From: Candidatus Delongbacteria bacterium
Lineage (GTDB): Bacteria > Delongbacteria > UBA4055
NCBI GenBank assembly: GCA_027858795.1
Contig: JAQICF010000022.1
Span: 1-38,636 of the forward strand
DNA length: 38,636 bases
Direction: 5' to 3'
Shown: positions 8,188-17,236 of the stretch, in pieces
How positions within the stretch are numbered: the stretch's first letter is position 1
Layout of the letters: the number at the start of each line of letters is the position of its first letter
Notes under the pieces: generated by a model
What the model saw: only the letters and a program-made list of their open reading frames with translations
What the model was told of the DNA's origin: nothing
Database searches by the model: none
Translations under genes and position numbers: made by a program

Positions 8188-8388
8188 ATGAAACTAACTA
8201 AATCAAAAAAGAATTCTATGCTCTTTGGAATATGCGGTGGAATCGCTGAGTGGTTGGAATGGGATCCGACTATTGTGAGAATAGCTTATGTTCTTGCATC
8301 AATATTCAGCGCTGCTTTCCCGGGAATACTCGTATATATAATGCTGATCTTTATAATGCCTGACCCCGTGAATGGAGAAGAATTATAG
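8188..8388 (+). CDS. PspC domain protein
   Basis: This is a small inner-membrane protein of the PspC family, linked in other bacteria to phage-shock/envelope-stress signalling. The 66 residues are almost entirely the domain: a basic N terminus, then FGICGGIAEWLEWDPTIVRI and one hydrophobic helix ending in IFIMPDP. The upstream in-frame ATG at 8176 lacks a ribosome site. GGAG lies seven bases before the ATG at 8188, so that start is used here. It sits 74 bp after the SPFH gene and before a strong terminator, so the two probably form one transcript. Confidence 0.87.
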   Translation: MKLTKSKKNSMLFGICGGIAEWLEWDPTIVRIAYVLASIFSAAFPGILVYIMLIFIMPDPVNGEEL

Positions 8389-8406
8389 AAATTTTCGAAA
8401 CTCACT

Positions 8407-8440
8407 AAAGAGACGCAGTTCAAATTTGCGTCTCTTTTTT
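8407..8440 (+). terminator. Rho-independent terminator after the PspC gene
   Basis: AAAGAGACGCA (8407-8417) and TGCGTCTCTTT (8427-8437) form an 11-bp stem followed by further T residues. Confidence 0.92.
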
Positions 8441-8473
8441 ATTTTTTTCCTCTATCATTTTTAAAATAATTTC

Positions 8474-8502
8474 TTGACTAAAACTTAGATTTAAGGTACT
8501 TT
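8474..8502 (+). promoter_or_regulatory. Candidate promoter for the ptb-ptb-buk operon
   Basis: TTGACT (8474-8479) is followed after 17 bp by TACTTT (8497-8502), about 50 bp before the start codon. The -35 match is good and the -10 is weak. The context TTTCTTGAC is shared with the promoter at 7156. Confidence 0.4.
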
Positions 8503-8552
8503 CTTTATCCTAATACAGTTAATAAATTATTGAAAACTTAAAGGAGTATATC

Positions 8553-9455
8553 ATGCCTATTACAAAACTTGACGAGATGTTCGAATTTCTAAAATCAAAA
8601 GATAAAAAAAGAATGGTTGCAGCATATGCAAATGATGCTCATACAATTGATGCTGTAAGTAAAGCAATTGATCTTGGAATAATTGAAGGTATCTTGGTTG
8701 GTAATAAATCTGAAATTGAAAAAGTTTGTTCAGAAGAAAACATTGATGTTAGTAAATTTACGATCGTTGATGAACCAAATGATATCAAAGCAACTCAGAA
8801 AGCAGTTGATATTATCAATGAAGGAGGTGCTGATTTTATTATGAAAGGACTTGTATCTTCTGATAAGTACTTGAGAGTTATCCTTAACAAAGAAAAAGGA
8901 TTAATGACTCCAAAAGCAATTCTTACTCATGTAACTTTACTTGAAAATACAGGTTATCATAAATTGCTAGTCATTAGCGATGTAGCATTCATACCTCTGC
9001 CTGATATGGATCAGAAAATAGCCATAACCAACTGGGTAATAAAAATTGCTAAATCTATAGGTATTGAAATGCCGAAAGTAGCACTCTTAGCTGGTTCTGA
9101 ACAAGTTTCTTACAAAATACCTGCCTTATCTGAAGCTGCAATAATTTCAAAAATGGCTGATAGAGGTCAAATTAAAGGTGGTTTAGTTGATGGTCCTTTA
9201 TCATTGGATGTAGCTATAGATAAAAAAAGTGCTGAAATAAAGAAAGTTAAATCAGAAGTAGCAGGTGATGCCGATTGTTTAGTGTTCCCAAACTATGAAT
9301 CCGGTAATATCTTTTATAAATTCCATACAAAGTTAACTGGTGGAGAACTTGCTGCAATCGTTGTTGGTGCAAAAGTTCCTGCTGTTCTATCTTCAAGAGG
9401 TGATAGTGTTAAGACTAAACTATATTCTATTGCATTAGGAGCGATGAACGCCTAA
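8553..9455 (+). CDS. ptb: Phosphate butyryltransferase (first of two)
   Basis: The enzyme converts butyryl-CoA or branched acyl-CoA plus phosphate to acyl-phosphate and CoA, in the cytoplasm. The 300 residues match the phosphate acetyl/butyryltransferase family: the FIMKGLVSSDKYLRVILNKE segment, LLVISDVAFIPLPDMDQK, a PKVALLAGSEQVS region and the C-terminal ...GNIFYKFHTKLTGGELAAIV. It is preceded by AAAGGAG. Its stop overlaps the next gene's start (TAATG), and that gene encodes a clear paralogue, with butyrate kinase third. This implies energy conservation from butyryl-CoA or branched-chain acyl-CoA in fermentation. Whether the chain preference is linear or branched cannot be read from the sequence. 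Confidence 0.9.
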   Translation: MPITKLDEMFEFLKSKDKKRMVAAYANDAHTIDAVSKAIDLGIIEGILVGNKSEIEKVCSEENIDVSKFTIVDEPNDIKATQKAVDIINEGGADFIMKGLVSSDKYLRVILNKEKGLMTPKAILTHVTLLENTGYHKLLVISDVAFIPLPDMDQKIAITNWVIKIAKSIGIEMPKVALLAGSEQVSYKIPALSEAAIISKMADRGQIKGGLVDGPLSLDVAIDKKSAEIKKVKSEVAGDADCLVFPNYESGNIFYKFHTKLTGGELAAIVVGAKVPAVLSSRGDSVKTKLYSIALGAMNA

Positions 9456-10363
9456 TGGAACCAATTAGAACACTTGACGAAATGGTAGAGCATGTTATTG
9501 CTTCAGGAATAAAAAAAACAATTGCTGTTGCCTGTGGTGAAGACCAAAATACAATTGGAGCATTGGCTGAAGCTGTTAAAAACGGTTTTGCTTCCGCTAT
9601 CATGGTAGGTGATAAAAAAAAGATCATAGCTAGTTCTAAAGAAGAAAATATTGATCCATCAATATTTGAAATTATTGATATACAAAATCCGATTCAAGCT
9701 GTAGACGAAGCACTAAGACTTGTTAAGAGTGATGAAGCAGATGTACTGATGAAAGGTTTGGTCGGTACTGACATTTTCTTAAAAGCTGTATTAGACAAAG
9801 AAAAAGGGTTGCTTCATCCTAAATCCACAATGAGCTATGTCGCTGCTTTGGAAATACCTGCTTACCACAAATTACTCTTTATTACTGATACTGCGGTACT
9901 GCTTAATCCTGACCTGAATCAAAAAATAGCAATGTTAAATTATGCTCTGGATATGGCAAAAGCTTTCGGGATAGCCAAACCTAAAGTGGCATTGGTTGGA
10001 GCAACTGAGAAAGTAAGCTCAAGATTACCAAATACAATAGATTATTCTGCAATATGTAAAATGTGCGAAAGAGGTCAACTTCAGGATTGTATTATCGACG
10101 GACCACTTGATGTGTTTTTAGCCTGTGACAAAGAAAGTGTTGAGATCAAAGGGATACCTACTCCTATAAATGGAGATGCAGATATACTGATGTTCCCAAC
10201 TCTTGAAGCTTGTAATTCATTTTACAAAGGACTTATGCTTTTTGCAAATGCAGAGTTAGGTGGATTGATACAGGGTACAGACAAACCAGTTATTGTAATG
10301 TCTAGAAGTGAAAGCGAGAAATCCAAGTTTTATTGCATCGCAATGTCTTGCTTAATGGCATAA
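9455..10363 (+). CDS. ptb: Phosphate butyryltransferase (second of two)
   Basis: This paralogue of the preceding gene has 302 residues and the same family landmarks: DVLMKGLVGTDIFLKAVLDK, LLFITDTAVLLNPDLNQK and PKVALVGATEKVSSRLP, ending with a Ser-rich segment before EKSKFYCIAMS. It starts on the ATG that overlaps the upstream TAA by one base, so its translation is coupled. The copies differ widely at the N terminus but keep length and motif order, so the duplication is old and both are intact. Possible explanations are a hetero-oligomer or different acyl-chain preferences. It carries more Cys residues than its partner. Confidence 0.9.
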   Translation: MEPIRTLDEMVEHVIASGIKKTIAVACGEDQNTIGALAEAVKNGFASAIMVGDKKKIIASSKEENIDPSIFEIIDIQNPIQAVDEALRLVKSDEADVLMKGLVGTDIFLKAVLDKEKGLLHPKSTMSYVAALEIPAYHKLLFITDTAVLLNPDLNQKIAMLNYALDMAKAFGIAKPKVALVGATEKVSSRLPNTIDYSAICKMCERGQLQDCIIDGPLDVFLACDKESVEIKGIPTPINGDADILMFPTLEACNSFYKGLMLFANAELGGLIQGTDKPVIVMSRSESEKSKFYCIAMSCLMA

Positions 10364-10406
10364 TAGCTTAAATATATGATTAAAATAATTAAATAAAGGA
10401 AGAAAA

Positions 10407-11480
10407 ATGGACGCACAAAGAATTTTAGCAATTAACCCGGGATCTACTTCTACAAAAATTGCAGTATATTCCGGTCATGATTTGTTATTTCTAAAGAATA
10501 TTAAGCACTCTGTTGAAGATCTTGAAGGTTTCAAGGTAATCACAGATCAATTTGATTTCAGAAAAGCTGTGATCTTAAAAGAGCTTAAAGAAGCTGAAAT
10601 TGATCTTAATAAACTAAAGATAATTGTTGGAAGAGGTGGTATTTTAAAGCCTGTACCATCAGGAGTATTCAAAATAAATGAAACAATGAAACATGATCTT
10701 ATTCACAGTGTGAAGAAACATGCAAGTAATCTTGGTGGTCTTATTGCTGATGACATAGCAAAGACTTTACCTGACGCACAAGCATTTATAGCTGATCCTG
10801 TTGTTGTTGACGAAATGCATGATCTTGCCAGATTCTCAGGACATCCTGAATTCGAAAGAACATCTATTTTTCACGCACTTAATCAAAAAGCTGTTGCTAG
10901 AAAGTATGCTAAAAATATAAATAAGAAATATGAAGAACTTAATTTGATCGTAGTTCACTTAGGTGGTGGAATATCTATCGGTGGACATGTTAACGGTAAA
11001 GTGATAGATGTAAATCAAGCTATTGATGGTGAAGGACCTTTCTCACCTGAGAGAAGCGGAACACTTCCTGTGGGAGATGTTATTGCAATGGCATTCAGCG
11101 GTAAATATACTCATGATGAAATGAAGAAAATGGTAACCGGACAAGGTGGATTCGCTGCTTATCTTGGAACAAATGATGCGTATGAAGTTGAACAAAGAGT
11201 AGAGAAAGGTGATAAAAAAGCTGAGCTTGTTCATTGCGCAATGGCTTATCAAATAGCAAAATCTATTGGTGCGATGGCTACAGTTCTTATGGGTAAAGTT
11301 GATCAAATTATTATCACTGGTGGAATTGCTTACAACAAAAAATTTATTATAAAAATGAAAAACATATGCGAGTGGATAGCTCCATTTACCGTTTATCCAG
11401 GTGAGGATGAAATGGAAGCATTAGCGATGAATGGTTTAATGGTTTTAAATAATGAAATTGAGCCTATAGAATACAAATAA
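10407..11480 (+). CDS. buk: Butyrate kinase
   Basis: This enzyme transfers the phosphate of butyryl-phosphate (or a branched acyl-phosphate) to ADP, giving ATP and the free acid. It is an ASKHA-fold kinase of 357 residues, the usual length. The phosphate-1 motif is INPGSTSTKIAVY near the N terminus. Other landmarks are GRGGILKPVPSG, VVHLGGGISIGGH and the late IITGGIAYN. It lies 43 bp after the second phosphate butyryltransferase with AAAGGA upstream, and a terminator follows. Together the three genes form a complete acyl-CoA-to-acid ATP-yielding module. Isobutyrate and 2-methylbutyrate are alternative substrates. Confidence 0.93.
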   Translation: MDAQRILAINPGSTSTKIAVYSGHDLLFLKNIKHSVEDLEGFKVITDQFDFRKAVILKELKEAEIDLNKLKIIVGRGGILKPVPSGVFKINETMKHDLIHSVKKHASNLGGLIADDIAKTLPDAQAFIADPVVVDEMHDLARFSGHPEFERTSIFHALNQKAVARKYAKNINKKYEELNLIVVHLGGGISIGGHVNGKVIDVNQAIDGEGPFSPERSGTLPVGDVIAMAFSGKYTHDEMKKMVTGQGGFAAYLGTNDAYEVEQRVEKGDKKAELVHCAMAYQIAKSIGAMATVLMGKVDQIIITGGIAYNKKFIIKMKNICEWIAPFTVYPGEDEMEALAMNGLMVLNNEIEPIEYK

Positions 11481-11498
11481 GAATTTCAATCAAATAAG

Positions 11499-11527
11499 AA
11501 AGCCGATTATTAAATCGGCTTTTTTTA
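11499..11527 (+). terminator. Rho-independent terminator between buk and mraY
   Basis: AAAGCCGATT (11499-11508) and AATCGGCTTT (11513-11522) form a perfect 10-bp stem, followed by T residues on the plus strand. It sits between the convergent butyrate kinase and mraY genes and overlaps neither. Confidence 0.92.
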
Positions 11528-12637
11528 TTATCTAACTTTTATCGATATTAAACTTATCATTGCTAGAATAATACTGACGATCCAGAACCGTTGAACGATC
11601 TTTGTCTCGGAAAGCCCTCTAAATTGAAATGTATGATGCAGCGGTGCTCTGAAGAATATCCTCTTCCCTAACCAGTTGATACCAATTTTCTCTTGAATTA
11701 AAACTGATGCAGCCTCAGCAACAAATATTCCACCTGCAATCAAGAATATCAGTTCTTGCTTAGTTGCTAATACTGTCACACCCAATAACCCACCAATAGC
11801 CATTGATCCTGTATCGCCCATGAATACTGTCGCCGGATAACAATTATACCATAAGAACCCAAGTCCTGCCCCAAATAGAGCAGACATTATGATCGTTATT
11901 TCTCCGGTACCAGGTGTATAGTTAAAAAGTAAATATTCTGAAAATTTAATATTCCCAATTATATATGCGAATACTCCATAAACTATTCCTGTAACAATAG
12001 AAGGAACAATTACCAATCCGTCTAAACCATCTGCAAAATTAACAGCATTTGAAATAGCCAGCATTGTGAATGTCGCAAAAGGAATATAGAACCAACCAAG
12101 ATCAATGAATAAATCCCCCTTTATGAATGGAATAGTCATATGAGATGCAAAACCTTCAGGAAAAGGTGTAGTTTCTTTAATATAAAATATTAATGCAATA
12201 ACCAACGCAAATAAACCTTGAAGAATTATCTTGGTTAACTGCTTCATACCTTTGTCGCTGTTACGATATTTTACTTTTTTAATATCATCCAAAGCTCCAA
12301 TATACCCGTACCATAGGATTGCCGACAGAGAAAGTAATACAAAAGTTGATTGTAGATCTGACCAAAGTAGTATGGAAAATACCAGTGAAGAAATAATTAT
12401 CAGACCTCCCATTACCGGAGTACCATTCTTATCGCTCACTCCAATATTTCCATAGTCCCTCACAATATCACGCATACCTTTCTTATAAAGAAGAATAATG
12501 ATCTTATTTCCGACAATTAATGAAAATAATAAGGCGGTGATCATTGCAGCCATTGACCTGAACATTATTGAGTCAAATAATCTTAAAAATGATAGAAATT
12601 CATAGTCTGATGATAGGAAAGAAAGATATTGAAACAT
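11528..12637 (-). CDS. mraY: Phospho-N-acetylmuramoyl-pentapeptide-transferase
   Basis: MraY makes lipid I by moving phospho-MurNAc-pentapeptide from UDP to undecaprenyl phosphate at the inner membrane. The 369-residue protein has about ten hydrophobic segments. Its signatures are present: KNGTPVMGGLIII, NAVNFADGLDGL with the catalytic Asp pair region, FMGDTGSMAIGG, and PLHHTFQFRG near residue 334. The usual His-His-His of that last motif reads His-His-Thr here (Thr336). The N terminus aligns well with typical MraY starts. The gene stands apart from other cell-wall genes, downstream of a dinG-like gene on the same strand, with a candidate promoter between them. Confidence 0.94.
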   Translation of the reverse strand: MFQYLSFLSSDYEFLSFLRLFDSIMFRSMAAMITALLFSLIVGNKIIILLYKKGMRDIVRDYGNIGVSDKNGTPVMGGLIIISSLVFSILLWSDLQSTFVLLSLSAILWYGYIGALDDIKKVKYRNSDKGMKQLTKIILQGLFALVIALIFYIKETTPFPEGFASHMTIPFIKGDLFIDLGWFYIPFATFTMLAISNAVNFADGLDGLVIVPSIVTGIVYGVFAYIIGNIKFSEYLLFNYTPGTGEITIIMSALFGAGLGFLWYNCYPATVFMGDTGSMAIGGLLGVTVLATKQELIFLIAGGIFVAEAASVLIQEKIGINWLGKRIFFRAPLHHTFQFRGLSETKIVQRFWIVSIILAMISLISIKVR

Positions 12638-12668
12638 GCTTAACCTGATTTATTTTAATTTGTAATAG

Positions 12669-12698
12669 AATATATTGCAAAACACAACATCTCTGCAA
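12669..12698 (-). promoter_or_regulatory. Candidate promoter for mraY
   Basis: On the minus strand TTGCAG (12698-12693) and TATATT (12674-12669) are 18 bp apart, about 31 bp before the mraY start. This is a reasonable but unproven sigma70-like match. Confidence 0.4.
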
Positions 12699-12728
12699 GG
12701 AAAATGAAAATATTTTTTGACCAATTTA

Positions 12729-15581
12729 TTAATACTTCTTCGATATACTTTTCATAGCACTGAAAGATTCTGCTTTGATTGCCTCTACAGGTAAAGAATT
12801 CAAGAAGGCCCTTCCCCACCTTGTATTACTTAACCTGCTGTCAAAGATATAGACTATACCTCGATCAGAGTTATGCCTTATCAATCGTCCAACTCCTTGC
12901 TTCAACTTCAATATCGCCTCCGGAACAGAATAGAACATGAAAGCATCATTTCCTTTCTTTTCTATCTCTTCAATCCTAGCTTGAATAACAGGCTCACTCG
13001 GAACTGCGAATGGCAACTTAATAATGATCAAAGTATGTAATGCATCTCCAGGAACATCAATTCCTTCCCAAAAACTGTCTGTACCGAATAAAAACGAATT
13101 TGTGACCTGCTTAAATTGCTTTATTAGCTCAGATCTATTACCATCCATTCCCTGTACTGTAAAAAGTCTCTTGTTCTTTGCAAAGATCTCTCTTATTCTT
13201 CCAGCAATTTCTCTCATTTGCTTATAACTTGTAAACAATGCAAGTGTACCATCATCATTAACAGAAGCTAAATGGCTTAAAAATTCAGTAATATCATTAT
13301 CAAAGATCATACTATTCCTAGGAGGAGCAAAATATGATGGAATAACTATTTTTAATTGATTTTCAAGATCAAAAGGTGAACCAAGCATCAATGTTTCGAT
13401 CTTATTTTCATCTATAAGATCTAAACCCAGCTTTCTTTTCATGTACTTAAATCTATTTTCTATAGTAAGAGTAGCACTGGTAAATATTATGCTCTTCTGA
13501 GTATCATACAAGTAATTTTGAAGTATCTTTGAAACATTTAATGGAGCACTGAATAGCGACAGGAAAGTACTTGTATCTTTTTTTGATAATTCATACCAAA
13601 AAACATCATTTTCTCTTTGAGCTTGCGTTAGAAAAATAAACGAATCAAAAAAAGATTTTGCTTGATCTAAAATGGATTCGCTTTCCAAAAATATTTCTTC
13701 AATATCGTTATTCTGTTCATTTTCAATTTTCAAGATTATATTGATTCTTCGAATTAATCCGATAACCTCTTCATTCAATGTTTTAAATGTCTTCAGATCT
13801 GCTTTTGCGGTAAATATCTCAGAAATATCTTTATATCTATTTTTTACCATTCCTCTGAATCTATATGTATCGCCTAATTTCTTATTAAGTTGATCCGCAG
13901 CATCTTCGAATAACTCTACACCTTTATCATAAAAACTAACAACTTTTTCCTTAAGCTTATCATTAAGATCGGATAAATTATCCATTTCATTCTGAACTTT
14001 ACCAATATTATTCTCAATTTTTTTACAGAAGTTATTCTTTTGTCTAGGGCTATATATCTTGAACATTAAGCCTTTCAGTTGATAAAGACTATATTCAACT
14101 CCTAAATATTTAGTTGCTGAAGCTTCCACATTATGAGCTTCATCTATCACTAAATTCTCATAATTACCCAGAACTGCATTTCCTGAGGCAAGGTCAGAAA
14201 ATAAAAGAGAATGATTTACGATCACCAAATTCGAATTAAATGAGTTTTTTCTGGCATTTTGTAAAAAACAGCGTTTATAGAATTTGCATTTTTTACCCGA
14301 GCAATAACCTTTATCTGAAACCGTTTTACTCCATGCACTTCTAGCAAAACCTATTTTAAAACCACTGTTTTCCTCAATATCTCCAGTACTGGTTGTTTCA
14401 GCCCAGTAAACTAAGGGTAAAAATTGATTTATCTCGATCTCAGAAAGATTATCAGCTGGTCTTTGACAGATACTCTCATATCTTTTTAAGCATAAATAAT
14501 TATTTCTTCCTTTTAAGATAACCGCTTTGAACGATTCATTAAACATTTCATGTAATATTGGAAGATCTTTATAAAATATTTGTTCCTGAAGGTTTTTTGT
14601 ATTCGTTGATATAATAATTTTAGTTTCATTGAGAAGCGAATAAACTATAGATGGAACTAAATAAGCAAATGATTTACCAACTCCCGTACCTGCTTCTGAA
14701 ATAAGAAATTTTTCATCATTATATATTTCATCACATTTCTTTGATAGTAAATATTGCTCTTCTCTATATTCGTACTTTGGTATTATTTTACTTAATAATC
14801 CTCCATCAGAGAAAATTTTTTCTGAAATATCATTTTCATGTAATTTTAATATCTCATCATGATCTAATTGGTTTACCTGCTCAAGAATATTTGGAGCTAA
14901 ATAAGATTTCCTCTCATTCTTTATTATCTTTCTATCAAAAGATGTTTTTATATAGTAATTGGCCAGATTAACAACGAAGTATTTAACGTATTTAGATTTG
15001 CCTGCAACACTTGCAATTTTCTTAACTGTTCCTTCTGCTAATTTCAGAGATCTTTCGATTAAATTATTGAAGAGTTCTCCTGTTGCGATACAATCATTTA
15101 ATGCTCTGTGAAAACCATCTGCTTGTATATTTAAATAGTTCGCTAAAGTTGACAACTTATGATTAGCTGGTCCGACTGGAAAAAATATCTGACTTAAGAG
15201 TAAAGTATCGTGAAATTCCTTAGTTATTATGTCAGGAGCACCGATTGCTTGAATTTGATATTTTATAAAACTAAGATCAAAATCAATATTATGTGCAACT
15301 AAAGGTAGATCATCTATAAAATCAAGAAATTTAGGTAAAACATCATCGATCTCAGGTTGTCCGTCAAGATCAGAGTTTGTAATACCAGTCAAATTGGTTA
15401 TTTGCTCGCTGATCATTTGTTTAGGATTCACAAAGCTATTGAAAGTTTCCTTTGCTTCACCATTTTCATATTTAATACCAGCAATTTCAATTATTTTATC
15501 TACAAAATAATCAGTTCCTGTTGTTTCAAGATCGAATACAACGTAGCTCTGTAATTTTAATTCTTTATAAATCTTTTTCAT
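12729..15581 (-). CDS. dinG: DinG-type helicase with N-terminal DnaQ-like exonuclease domain
   Basis: This is a 950-residue fusion of a 3'-5' exonuclease-like domain and an XPD/DinG superfamily 2 helicase, expected to act on damaged or structured DNA. Residues 1-180 hold the DEDD exonuclease with FDLETTG (Asp17, Glu19), AHNIDFD and HRALNDC. The helicase follows with Walker A EAGTGVGKS near 300 and the DEAH box VIDEAHN. Four Cys (CLKRYESIC region, then YCSGKKCKFYKRC) are placed as Fe-S cluster ligands. Helicase motifs V-VI (GTDSFWEGIDVPG and GVGRLIRH) lie near the C terminus. The architecture is like the Firmicutes DinG/ExoX-fusion type. It follows gcvPB after a terminator. Confidence 0.92.
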   Translation of the reverse strand: MKKIYKELKLQSYVVFDLETTGTDYFVDKIIEIAGIKYENGEAKETFNSFVNPKQMISEQITNLTGITNSDLDGQPEIDDVLPKFLDFIDDLPLVAHNIDFDLSFIKYQIQAIGAPDIITKEFHDTLLLSQIFFPVGPANHKLSTLANYLNIQADGFHRALNDCIATGELFNNLIERSLKLAEGTVKKIASVAGKSKYVKYFVVNLANYYIKTSFDRKIIKNERKSYLAPNILEQVNQLDHDEILKLHENDISEKIFSDGGLLSKIIPKYEYREEQYLLSKKCDEIYNDEKFLISEAGTGVGKSFAYLVPSIVYSLLNETKIIISTNTKNLQEQIFYKDLPILHEMFNESFKAVILKGRNNYLCLKRYESICQRPADNLSEIEINQFLPLVYWAETTSTGDIEENSGFKIGFARSAWSKTVSDKGYCSGKKCKFYKRCFLQNARKNSFNSNLVIVNHSLLFSDLASGNAVLGNYENLVIDEAHNVEASATKYLGVEYSLYQLKGLMFKIYSPRQKNNFCKKIENNIGKVQNEMDNLSDLNDKLKEKVVSFYDKGVELFEDAADQLNKKLGDTYRFRGMVKNRYKDISEIFTAKADLKTFKTLNEEVIGLIRRINIILKIENEQNNDIEEIFLESESILDQAKSFFDSFIFLTQAQRENDVFWYELSKKDTSTFLSLFSAPLNVSKILQNYLYDTQKSIIFTSATLTIENRFKYMKRKLGLDLIDENKIETLMLGSPFDLENQLKIVIPSYFAPPRNSMIFDNDITEFLSHLASVNDDGTLALFTSYKQMREIAGRIREIFAKNKRLFTVQGMDGNRSELIKQFKQVTNSFLFGTDSFWEGIDVPGDALHTLIIIKLPFAVPSEPVIQARIEEIEKKGNDAFMFYSVPEAILKLKQGVGRLIRHNSDRGIVYIFDSRLSNTRWGRAFLNSLPVEAIKAESFSAMKSISKKY

Positions 15582-15591
15582 TTATACCTAT

Positions 15592-15620
15592 TAAAAAATA
15601 AAAGAGGACATTGTCCCCTT
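15592..15620 (-). terminator. Rho-independent terminator after gcvPB
   Basis: On the minus strand AGGGGAC and GTCCTCT pair over seven positions with one G-T wobble around a three-base loop (15603-15619). A T-rich tail (TTTTATTTTT) follows. It separates gcvPB from the dinG-like gene. Confidence 0.78.
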
Positions 15621-15652
15621 CCATTTAAATTATTATTTTAAGAAAACTATAT

Positions 15653-17098
15653 TTAATCCGTTTCTTCTTCATATCTCAAATTAAGGTTCTTCGCTGCTAA
15701 AGATTCATTTAATCTTCTCACAGGTGTTGTCTCAGGAGCCGTCTTAAGCTTTTCTGGATCTTCCTGAGCCTCTCGAGCTATTTGTTTCATCACATCAATA
15801 AAATTATCAAGTACTTCCTTACCTTCGGTTTCAGTTGGTTCGATCATTATTGCTTCATGCACTAGTAAAGGGAAGTATATCGTTGGAGCATGCATATTAA
15901 AATCTAATAATCTCTTTGCTACGTCTAATGTTTTAATACCATATTGTAATAGGTTTTCTCCGCTGAATACTACTTCATGCATACAATGCTGCTTGTAAGG
16001 AAGATCATAGTAACCCTCCAGCCTTTTCTTAACATAATTTGCATTAATTATAGCATTCTCAGAAACTCTATGTAAACCATTGCTACCCAATACTTTCATA
16101 TAAATATATGCTCTCACTAAGGTAATGTAATTTCCGTAAAAGGAGTGTACTTTACCAATAGTTTGAGGAAGATTATAATTTAATTTATACTTATTATCCT
16201 CTTTTACTACATCAGGAACCGGTAAAAATGGGATTAATTCTTCAACAACACCGATTGGACCTGCACCGGGACCACCTCCTCCATGAGGAGTAGAGAATGT
16301 TTTATGTAAATTAAAGTGCATAATATCAAAACCCATATCAGCAGGTTTAATGATACCTAAAAGTGCATTAAAATTAGCACCATCCATATACAATAATCCA
16401 CCTTTTGAATGAACGATTTCCGCAATTTCTTTAATGTTTTTTTCAAATAATCCGAGAGTATTGGGATTAGTTATCATAAATGCAGCAGTATCTTCATCAA
16501 AATACTCTCTTAGCTCATCAATATCCACTAATCCTTCTTCTGTAGAGTCAAGTTGTACAACTTCATAACCTGCCATGATAATTGATGCTGGATTAGTACC
16601 ATGAGCAGTGTCAGGTATTATAACCTTCTTTCTCGGATTGCCTTTGCTTTCATGATATGCTCTTATTACTTTTAGAGAAGTCCATTCTCCATGGGCTCCT
16701 GCTACTGGTTGTAATGATACTTTGCTCATACCGGACACTTCTGAAAGCATAGAATCAAGTTCGTGATATAACTCTAATACCCCTTGAATTGAACCTTCAT
16801 CTTGATATGGATGGATCTCCGTAAAACCTTCAATAGAAGCTAATTTCTCATTGATTTTTGGATTGTATTTCATAGTACAGCTTCCAAGTGGATAAAAACC
16901 TTTGTCCACATGATGATTTTTTGTAGAAAGATTTACATAGTGTCTGATGATTTCTTGCTCACTTTCTTCAGGAAGTCCTATTCTACCTGATCTAAAATAT
17001 TTTTCGGTGATATTAAAAGTTTTGTCACCATCCCATTTTGGTAAAGTATATGCTTTTCTTCCTTTTTTTGACTTTTCAAATATTAATTTATCGTCCAT
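15653..17098 (-). CDS. gcvPB: Glycine dehydrogenase (decarboxylating) subunit 2
   Basis: This is the PLP-binding half of the split P-protein of the glycine cleavage system, which decarboxylates glycine and passes the aminomethyl group to H-protein. The 481-residue length is normal. The PLP lysine lies in the motif NLHKTFSTPHGGGGPGAGP near residue 265. Other landmarks are YPLGSCTMKYNPK near the N terminus and the AHGTNPASI segment. GGAG precedes the ATG. No gcvPA, gcvH or gcvT lies in the window, so the partner genes are elsewhere, which is unusual because gcvPA normally adjoins gcvPB. No glycine riboswitch is seen upstream. Confidence 0.95.
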   Translation of the reverse strand: MDDKLIFEKSKKGRKAYTLPKWDGDKTFNITEKYFRSGRIGLPEESEQEIIRHYVNLSTKNHHVDKGFYPLGSCTMKYNPKINEKLASIEGFTEIHPYQDEGSIQGVLELYHELDSMLSEVSGMSKVSLQPVAGAHGEWTSLKVIRAYHESKGNPRKKVIIPDTAHGTNPASIIMAGYEVVQLDSTEEGLVDIDELREYFDEDTAAFMITNPNTLGLFEKNIKEIAEIVHSKGGLLYMDGANFNALLGIIKPADMGFDIMHFNLHKTFSTPHGGGGPGAGPIGVVEELIPFLPVPDVVKEDNKYKLNYNLPQTIGKVHSFYGNYITLVRAYIYMKVLGSNGLHRVSENAIINANYVKKRLEGYYDLPYKQHCMHEVVFSGENLLQYGIKTLDVAKRLLDFNMHAPTIYFPLLVHEAIMIEPTETEGKEVLDNFIDVMKQIAREAQEDPEKLKTAPETTPVRRLNESLAAKNLNLRYEEETD

Positions 17099-17205
17099 CA
17101 GATACGCTCCGGTAGTTCATATTATTATCAAAGAAAAATATAAATTTTATAACAAAATAACAAACATATTTTACTATATTTTTAGTTATTTTTTTGTTTA
17201 ATATT

Positions 17206-17236
17206 TAAGAAATAATTAAAAGAACTAAAATAGTTC
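17206..17236 (-). terminator. Possible terminator at the end of the pilus operon
   Basis: On the minus strand GAACTA and TAGTTC form a 6-bp stem with a TTT loop (17222-17236) that overlaps the stop codon of the last gene, followed by TTTTAATTATTT. The stem is short, so termination is uncertain. Confidence 0.4.
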
